DNA of 16,678 bases from Candidatus Hydrogenedentota bacterium (GTDB lineage: Bacteria > Hydrogenedentota > Hydrogenedentia > Hydrogenedentiales > CAITNO01), in assembly GCA_903922535.1 (NCBI GenBank), contig CAIXUF010000084.1, positions 1-16,678 on the forward strand, read 5' to 3'. Of this stretch, positions 8,039-12,420 are shown in pieces. The first letter of the stretch is position 1, and every line of letters starts with the position of its first letter. Below the pieces are notes generated by a model, which was not told where the DNA came from, did not search any database, and saw only the letters and a program-made list of their open reading frames with translations. Both the position numbers and the translations under genes were made by a program.

Positions 8039-9928
8039 ATGAAAAAAGAACGGACCAGTCTGGTGCTGCTGCTCGTGCTGGCCGGCGTGCTGTTCAGCAT
8101 CAACCTCGGCGGCTACGACGTGTGGCCGGCGGACGAGCCCCGCTTTGCGGAAGTGGCCCGTGAAATGCTCCTGACCGGCGACTGGCTCACGCCCCACGTG
8201 AACGGCCAGCCCTACACGGAGAAGCCTCCCCTGCTTTTCTGGGGCATGGCGCTTGCCTCCCTGCCCGGCGGCAAAGTCACGCCCCTTACCGCGCGCGTGC
8301 CGTCCGTGCTGTCGGCGCTGCTGGTGGTGGGGCTCACCTGGTTGACGGCGCGGCGCATGTTCGGACGCCGGACCGCATTCTGGTCGACGCTGGTGCTCAT
8401 GACCACCCTCCGCTTCTGGTGGCAGGCGCGCACGGGCCAGATTGACATGGTGCTCACGGGATGCATGGCCGTGACCATGTACCACCTGTGGCGGTGGGAT
8501 GAAGACCGGCGCACCTGGCGGCTGCCGGTAATCTGGCTGTCTGTCGCCGCGGGCCTGCTGGCCAAGGGACCGCCCGCGCTGGTGTTCCCGATGTTGTGGG
8601 TGCTCGTCTTTTACTGGGGCAACCGGCCCGCCCGGAAAAAGTTGCACTGGATCATCGGCTGCCTGGCCGCCATGGGCATGGTCTGCCTGTGGTTCATTCC
8701 CATGCGCATGTCCATTGCCGGCGTCCCCACGGACGCCGTCAGCGAGGGCGTTGGCTGCAGCCTCTTTCGCAACACCATCGGGCGCCTGTTTCTCGGCGTC
8801 AGTCATCTGGAGATGCCCTGGTACTACCTGAAAAACCTGCCCGCCGACCTGTTCCCCTGGTCGCTGTTCCTGCCGTGGACCCTCTGGTGGCTGTGGAAGA
8901 ACCGCGGCGCGTCCAAGATGCACTGGTTCCTGTGGTGCTGGACCGTGCCGGCCTTTCTGTTCTTCTCGGCGTCCCTCGGGAAACGGCAGATTTACCTGCT
9001 GCCCATCTACCCCGCCCTGGCTGTAATCATCGCGGCAAGCGTGCTTGAACTGGCCGATTCCGCGCGCGAGGTGTGGCGGCGGCGCACGGGGTATGTTTGG
9101 GCGGCCGTCCTCGCGCTGATCGGCGTTGCGCCCTTGACCCTGTGGTTCACACCCTACCGCCCCGCACTCACCCTTCCTGTTGCCGCATTTGCCCTGCTGG
9201 CACTGCTGCTCGCCGGCTATGCGCTGGGGCGCGCATTGAAAACGGACGGAAGGCAACTGCACGCGGTCATGGCAGCCCAGACGGCCCTGCTGTTTGTCCT
9301 GGTCCCGCTGGCCCTGTTCCCCGCGGCCAACCCCTACTCCTCCGCCCGCGAATTCTGCGCGCCGCTGGCCCTGCTGTCCGACCAGGGCCGCGACTACAGG
9401 CTCTATTCGCTCGGCGTCTCCCGCGAGGAGTACATCTTCAACGCGCGCAAGTTCCACACGCCGCTGTTCACGGGCCTCGTCGGCGGGGACAAGATCCCGA
9501 AAGACAAGCAATGGGACGCGGGCAGGCTGCAAAAGAAGGCGCGCACGGTGATCGCCAAGGCCGTGGACGACGTTCCCGTCGCGGATCTGGGACGCCTCAC
9601 CCCCGCCGAGCGGGACACACTGCTCCAGGCAATCTCCGCAGCCGTGGAAAAGACCGGCAAGACCGCGCCCGCCATCCGCGAGTTCGAGGACGAACTGCGC
9701 GGCGAGTTGGACGCCTTCGCGGCAAAACTCAGCACGGCCGAACCGGCCTTTTGGTTTGTCATGGAAAACGACTGGCGCTGGATGCTGCCCCTCCAAACCA
9801 ATCCGGTCCAGTACACCGTGGTTCGGCACGATCCCGTCGGGCGGCGCAGTCTCATGCTGATGGCCAACCCCGCCGCCATGAAACTGCTCGGCAAGGCGCA
9901 GCAGGCAGCCCCAGGGATGCCGCAATAA
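8039..9928 (+). CDS. ArnT/PMT-like membrane glycosyltransferase (GT83 family)
   Basis: This 629-residue GT-C fold enzyme has an N-terminal membrane helix and then the periplasmic motif YDVWPADEPRFAEVAREML (about residues 26-44). Its Asp-Glu pair (D32, E33) corresponds to the acidic catalytic or metal site of ArnT and dolichyl-phosphate-mannose transferases. PYTEKPPLLFW (about 59-69) and LLAKGPPALVFP (about 174-185) are further family signatures. About 11-12 membrane helices run to residue 430, and a soluble C-terminal domain follows. The enzyme should transfer a sugar from a polyprenyl-phosphate donor to lipid A, glycan or protein on the outer face of the inner membrane. AAGGAG (8027-8032) sits 6 bases before the ATG. 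Donor and acceptor cannot be told from sequence. Confidence 0.88.
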   Translation: MKKERTSLVLLLVLAGVLFSINLGGYDVWPADEPRFAEVAREMLLTGDWLTPHVNGQPYTEKPPLLFWGMALASLPGGKVTPLTARVPSVLSALLVVGLTWLTARRMFGRRTAFWSTLVLMTTLRFWWQARTGQIDMVLTGCMAVTMYHLWRWDEDRRTWRLPVIWLSVAAGLLAKGPPALVFPMLWVLVFYWGNRPARKKLHWIIGCLAAMGMVCLWFIPMRMSIAGVPTDAVSEGVGCSLFRNTIGRLFLGVSHLEMPWYYLKNLPADLFPWSLFLPWTLWWLWKNRGASKMHWFLWCWTVPAFLFFSASLGKRQIYLLPIYPALAVIIAASVLELADSAREVWRRRTGYVWAAVLALIGVAPLTLWFTPYRPALTLPVAAFALLALLLAGYALGRALKTDGRQLHAVMAAQTALLFVLVPLALFPAANPYSSAREFCAPLALLSDQGRDYRLYSLGVSREEYIFNARKFHTPLFTGLVGGDKIPKDKQWDAGRLQKKARTVIAKAVDDVPVADLGRLTPAERDTLLQAISAAVEKTGKTAPAIREFEDELRGELDAFAAKLSTAEPAFWFVMENDWRWMLPLQTNPVQYTVVRHDPVGRRSLMLMANPAAMKLLGKAQQAAPGMPQ

Positions 9929-9953
9929 AGTAGACGCGGCATCCCTGCCGCGT
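9912..9953 (+). terminator. Hairpin across the glycosyltransferase stop codon, with an overlapping alternative fold
   Basis: CAGGGATGCCGC (9912-9923) and GCGGCATCCCTG (9936-9947) form a perfect 12-bp stem whose 12-base loop contains the TAA stop (9926-9928). The right arm can instead pair locally, ACGCGGCA(TCCC)TGCCGCGT (9934-9953), an 8-bp stem. The two folds exclude each other. No T-run follows. It could be a terminator, an mRNA-stabilising 3' end, or a member of the GGCATCCC repeat family. Confidence 0.55.
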
Positions 9954-9981
9954 TCTTATCGACGCCTTGGCACGAAGAGGA

Positions 9982-10000
9982 AAGAGGCTGGAAGCCTCTT
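9982..10000. repeat. Short palindrome AAGAGGCT-GGA-AGCCTCTT
   Basis: An 8-bp perfect stem with a 3-base loop lies between the convergent glycosyltransferase and nrdR genes. It is followed by CTAC, not a T-run. This wording of palindrome looks like a dispersed intergenic repeat. Confidence 0.6.
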
Positions 10001-10015
10001 CTACGGCAAACACCA

Positions 10016-10045
10016 GCCCCCGAATTCCGAAAGGAATCCGGGGGC
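10016..10045. terminator. Strong GNRA-tetraloop hairpin, likely bidirectional terminator
   Basis: The left arm (10016-10028) and right arm (10033-10045) pair over 13 positions with one A-C mismatch, closed by a GAAA tetraloop (10029-10032). It sits between the convergent glycosyltransferase and nrdR genes and could stop transcription from both sides. No clear T-run flanks it. A smaller hairpin, CCGGT(CTACAAA)ACCGG (10069-10085), lies just after nrdR's stop. Confidence 0.55.
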
Positions 10046-10090
10046 CTGTGTGGGTCTTGGGAGTGGGGCCGGTCTACAAAACCGGACGAC

Positions 10091-10540
10091 TCACTTCAGC
10101 ATGTCTTTGAGTTCGCTCATGAACTCGTTGATGTCCTTGAACTGGCGGTACACGGAGGCGAAGCGGACATAGGCCACCTCGTCGAGCCCCTTGAGCCGGT
10201 CCATCACCGCCTCGCCCAGCGCCTTGGTCGACACCTCGTGCTCGTTGGTGTTGAACAGTTCCCGCTCGATGCTGTTGATCATCGCATCGACCTGTTCGAG
10301 GCTCACGGCCCGTTTCTCGATGGCCTTCATGACGCCGCTCTTCAGCTTCCAACGATCGAACGCCTCGCGGCGCCCGTCCTTCTTGATGACCATCTGCGCC
10401 ACTTCCTCGATGCGCTCATAGGTCGTGAAACGTCGGTTGCAGTTGATGCATTCGCGGCGGCGGCGTATGGAATCGCCGTCCTTCGCAACCCGTGAATCCA
10501 CCACCTTGCTGTCATGATAACCGCAAAACGGGCAACGCAT
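10091..10540 (-). CDS. nrdR: Transcriptional repressor NrdR
   Basis: This 149-residue protein matches NrdR over its full length. The N-terminal zinc ribbon has CPFC (C3, C6) and CINC (C31, C34), separated by the conserved DSR and RRRRE segments. FTTYER at about 38-43 follows, then an ATP-cone domain (about 49-139) beginning [16 protein letters not shown]. NrdR senses ATP/dATP and represses ribonucleotide reductase genes through paired NrdR boxes. The stop TGA is at 10093-10091. It follows rsmD on the same strand and has its own promoter. A NrdR-box-like site lies in its leader, consistent with autoregulation. The Shine-Dalgarno is weak. Confidence 0.97.
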   Translation of the reverse strand: MRCPFCGYHDSKVVDSRVAKDGDSIRRRRECINCNRRFTTYERIEEVAQMVIKKDGRREAFDRWKLKSGVMKAIEKRAVSLEQVDAMINSIERELFNTNEHEVSTKALGEAVMDRLKGLDEVAYVRFASVYRQFKDINEFMSELKDMLK

Positions 10541-10573
10541 GGCTGTCTCGCTTCTGGTTGGGGCTTCACTTCA

Positions 10574-10597
10574 CCCGCCCGGCATCCCGCCCGGCAT
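10574..10597. repeat. Perfect tandem 12-mer in the nrdR leader
   Basis: CCCGCCCGGCAT occurs twice back to back (10574-10585 and 10586-10597) between the nrdR promoter and start codon. It carries the GGCATCCC-GCC core also seen at 5631 and 9939, so it may be another member of that intergenic family. Confidence 0.7.
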
Positions 10598-10627
10598 TTG
10601 GGGCACAAACCCTGTCGCCCAACGGGA

Positions 10628-10643
10628 TGTCAACATATTGTGG
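10628..10643 (-). promoter_or_regulatory. NrdR-box-like site in the nrdR leader
   Basis: On the minus strand the 16-mer CCACAATATGTTGACA agrees with 9 of the 10 central positions of the NrdR-box consensus acaCwAtATaTwGtgt as I recall it; the right flank is poor. It lies about 10-25 bases downstream of the predicted transcription start, a position suited to repression. A clear second box at the usual 31-33 bp spacing is not evident. Confidence 0.4.
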
Positions 10644-10658
10644 TCTTTCTGCATGATC

Positions 10659-10687
10659 AGAATATCACATACAAGATGCTGTGTCAA
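10659..10687 (-). promoter_or_regulatory. nrdR promoter
   Basis: On the minus strand TTGACA (10687-10682), a 17-bp spacer and TATTCT (10664-10659) form a near-consensus sigma70-like promoter. The -35 overlaps the rsmD stop codon. The predicted leader to the nrdR start is about 110 bases. Confidence 0.65.
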
Positions 10688-11220
10688 GAGTAGAAAGACA
10701 GGGCCGTGTCTCCGTATTCGGCACGGCGGAAGAGGTGCCAACGGCACAATATGTCGGGGGGGGGAGTTTTACGGGCGGATTCGTAGATGATACAGCCGCC
10801 GGGGGCCACAAGATGATGGGTGTCCAATCCCTGCAACAGGGCCTCAGCTTGGGCATAAGCGTAGGGCGGGTCCGCAAAGACAATATTGAAAGGGCCGTCA
10901 ATACGGTTCAGGCCTGCCGGGAGATCCAAGCGCAGGCATTGCGCCGTTTTAGCGAAACCACACAGGGTGATGTTTCGCCGAATGACCGCCAGGGCTGCGG
11001 GGGCGTTGTCCACCAGGACGGCACGTGCCGCACCGCGGCTCAGCGCCTCCAATCCGTTTGCGCCGGTGCCCGCAAACAGGTCCAGAAAGGCCGCATTCGG
11101 CATGCGCGGCGCCAGGATGTTGAACAGGCTCTCCCGCACCCGGTCCAGTGTCGGGCGGGTGGATACTCCGGCGGGCGATTCGATGCGTCGCCCCCGGGCG
11201 ACTCCGGCGATAATGCGCAT
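10684..11220 (-). CDS. rsmD: 16S rRNA (guanine(966)-N2)-methyltransferase RsmD
   Basis: This 178-residue methyltransferase starts MRIIAGVARGRR at 11220, the usual RsmD start; the open frame extends 48 codons further upstream but that part has no family likeness. Landmarks are TRPTLDRVRESLFNIL (21-36), the AdoMet-binding motif FLDLFAGTG (45-53) followed by GLEALSRGA, and the catalytic NIVFADPPY (112-120). It methylates G966 of 16S rRNA in the small ribosomal subunit. A GGGGAC stretch lies upstream of the ATG. The stop codon overlaps the -35 of the nrdR promoter, so the two genes are adjacent but separately startable. In many bacteria rsmD neighbours coaD, which is absent here. Confidence 0.95.
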   Translation of the reverse strand: MRIIAGVARGRRIESPAGVSTRPTLDRVRESLFNILAPRMPNAAFLDLFAGTGANGLEALSRGAARAVLVDNAPAALAVIRRNITLCGFAKTAQCLRLDLPAGLNRIDGPFNIVFADPPYAYAQAEALLQGLDTHHLVAPGGCIIYESARKTPPPDILCRWHLFRRAEYGDTALSFYS

Positions 11221-11265
11221 GCTTGTCCCCGTGTTTGTTGGCCCTATTGTGTCAGGTTCGGTGCA

Positions 11266-11295
11266 AATACACAAATTGGCACCCCTTTCTGTCAA
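11266..11295 (-). promoter_or_regulatory. rsmD promoter
   Basis: On the minus strand TTGACA (11295-11290), an 18-bp spacer and TGTATT (11271-11266) give a plausible sigma70-like promoter about 40-50 bases before the rsmD start at 11220. The -35 lies inside a 12-base sequence, AATATGTTGACA (11301-11290), that also occurs in the nrdR leader. Confidence 0.45.
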
Positions 11296-11462
11296 CATAT
11301 TTCCGGACGCATTTTGCATGACCAGAGAATGTCCCCTGCGTCTTTGTCCGATGCGACTTCCCATGAAACGCTGTAACTGGTCTCACCATTAACAGTTGTG
11401 AAGAAATGCACAACCCTTCACTGTGCCGTACGGTTGCACACAGTCCCTGGCACCGTTAAGTC

Positions 11463-11665
11463 TGTGGATTAATTTCCACCGAATCGTTCTATTCCCGCCA
11501 GTGAATTATTCCCCATTTCTGTTCAGTCCGGATGTCCGCACCGCCTGTGGAGAGACGGTGGAAAATAGATCTAACTGGTTATATAACAGTTCTTTATAGG
11601 GATATCCTTGGACAAATTCCAGTTTTGCGCACTCCCAAAAGACGGTGTGGAAAGATTGTGGATAA
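11463..11665 (+). other. Cluster of DnaA-box-like 9-mers; candidate replication origin
   Basis: A perfect DnaA box TGTGGATAA lies at 11657-11665. Related 9-mers in the same orientation are TGTGGATTA (11463), TGTGGAGAG (11546), GGTGGAAAA (11557) and TGTGGAAAG (11646). The pairs 11546/11557 and 11646/11657 are each exactly 11 bp apart, about one helical turn. Between them is an AT-rich stretch with the palindrome GTTATATAAC (11578-11587) and TTTATAGGGATATCC. This looks like an origin with an unwinding element. No dnaA, dnaN, parA or gidA gene is in the window, so a DnaA-regulated control region is the alternative. Confidence 0.4.
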
Positions 11666-11684
11666 CTTTGACCTTCCCATCGCG

Positions 11685-11747
11685 ATGCCAAAGACTCGGA
11701 AATCAAGAATTGGTGGCAATCCCGATTGTAGCCTTTCCCTTTGGCAT
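11685..11747. repeat. Long-range inverted repeat ATGCCAAAG / CTTTGGCAT
   Basis: Nine-base perfect arms (11685-11693 and 11739-11747) enclose 45 bases, which include a small hairpin CAATC(CC)GATTG (11717-11728). It could be a structured RNA or DNA cruciform, but only the base pairing supports this. Confidence 0.3.
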
Positions 11748-11959
11748 GTCCCAATCGGCCCTTTTGTGTGCCAAATACCGCTGATCCGTTCCGGCGCTAT
11801 CTGTGTCTGCCCGCCAGACCAGGTTTTTCCCGTATGTATGTTCCCGGTATTGTGTAAAGGAATTACTTGCGGGTTGGAGGGCGCGTCCATAAGAGCATCC
11901 CAATTCTGTGGGGGGCCTTGCCCCGGATGTGGTCGGCGAGAACGCTAAATATTATTTTA

Positions 11960-11988
11960 TTGACAAAATCCAAGATGGGGTATATTCT
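11960..11988 (+). promoter_or_regulatory. Promoter of the cold-shock protein gene
   Basis: TTGACA (11960-11965), a 17-bp spacer and TATTCT (11983-11988) form a near-consensus sigma70-like promoter with an AT-rich upstream segment (11947-11959). Hexamers and spacing are identical to those of nrdR. Transcription from about 11995 gives a leader near 95 bases, typical of cold-shock genes. Confidence 0.7.
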
Positions 11989-11994
11989 ACGGAT

Positions 11995-12089
11995 GCGCAC
12001 CGAGGTTGCGAAAGTAATGAGGTACGCGGTGAGTGTTGGAGCGTGCGCCTCCGGCCAGAGCCGCAATTGCCGGATATGAGGAGGGGGAC
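11995..12089 (+). promoter_or_regulatory. Long structured leader of the cold-shock gene
   Basis: CCTCC (12048-12052) is complementary to GGAGG (12080-12084) in the Shine-Dalgarno. CCGGC (12051-12055) can instead pair with GCCGG (12069-12073). The two pairings overlap at 12051-12052, so the leader could switch between a masked and an open ribosome-binding site. This is inference from pairing only. Confidence 0.35.
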
Positions 12090-12320
12090 ATGATGTCCGA
12101 ATCTGACGGCAAAGTGGTTGGCAAAGTGAAATGGTTCAATGATCAAAAGGGGTTCGGGTTTATCGCCCGGGAAGAAGACTCGGATGTGTTCGTGCATCAC
12201 ACGGCCATTCAGATGGAGGGCTTCCGCACATTACGCGAAGGCGAAGAAGTCCTCTACGAGCTTCATGACGGACCCAAAGGGCCACAGGCCATCAACGTGA
12301 CGAAACAGACTGCGGACTGA
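12090..12320 (+). CDS. Cold-shock domain protein (CspA family)
   Basis: This 76-residue single-domain protein has the cold-shock fold signature: GKVKWFND, then KGFGFI (RNP1) and VFVHH (RNP2), followed by EGEEVLYEL and a final GPQAINV segment. Such proteins bind single-stranded RNA or DNA and melt mRNA structures at low temperature or during growth transitions. Length matches the family (about 65-75 residues). ATG at 12090 or the next ATG at 12093 follows a very strong purine-rich site (GAGGAGGGGG, 12078-12087). The open frame continues upstream to 12033, but that part lies within the leader and has no family likeness. VFVHHTAI replaces the commoner VFVHFSAI. Confidence 0.95.
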   Translation: MMSESDGKVVGKVKWFNDQKGFGFIAREEDSDVFVHHTAIQMEGFRTLREGEEVLYELHDGPKGPQAINVTKQTAD

Positions 12321-12328
12321 ATCAGGAT

Positions 12329-12374
12329 ACAGGCGGGGTGCTGCCTGTCCGGGTTGCGCGGTGGTTGTCGCGCA
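12329..12374 (+). terminator. Two tandem hairpins after the cold-shock gene
   Basis: ACAGGC(8 nt)GCCTGT at 12329-12348 and TGCGCG(8 nt)CGCGCA at 12355-12374 each give a 6-bp perfect stem. They start 9 bases after the csp stop. No T-run follows, so termination is plausible but unproven. Confidence 0.4.
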
Positions 12375-12420
12375 TGAGAACATGCCAAAACCTGCAGGGG
12401 GTTTCGGGTATGCTCATGCG

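Larger units (their letters stand above)
11221..12089. other. Long gene-free region between divergent rsmD and csp
   Basis: About 870 bases contain no reading frame with gene-like composition or recognisable product. It is visibly less GC-rich than its surroundings, especially 11390-11670 and 11945-11970. From left to right it holds the rsmD promoter, a cluster of DnaA-box-like 9-mers with an AT-rich palindrome, a long-range inverted repeat (11685-11747), a GC hairpin (11912-11924), and the csp promoter and leader. Confidence 0.7.

Noticed and set aside
7994..9925. 643-codon minus-strand frame opposite the GT83 gene
   Set aside because: The plus-strand product has a full set of glycosyltransferase motifs and a strong RBS; the antisense product has Gln/Gly/His-rich composition and no motifs.
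11221..11364. 48-codon N-terminal extension of RsmD
   Set aside because: RsmD proteins start at MRIIAG; the extension crosses the predicted promoter and lacks similarity.
11881..11945. tRNA-like or rRNA-like sequence
   Set aside because: Some short stems (GGGGC/GCCCC) are present but no cloverleaf, T-loop or anticodon arm can be assembled.
11506..11948. Several short overlapping frames on both strands in the gene-free region
   Set aside because: None has a good ribosome-binding site or recognisable product, and they mutually overlap. The region reads better as regulatory DNA.
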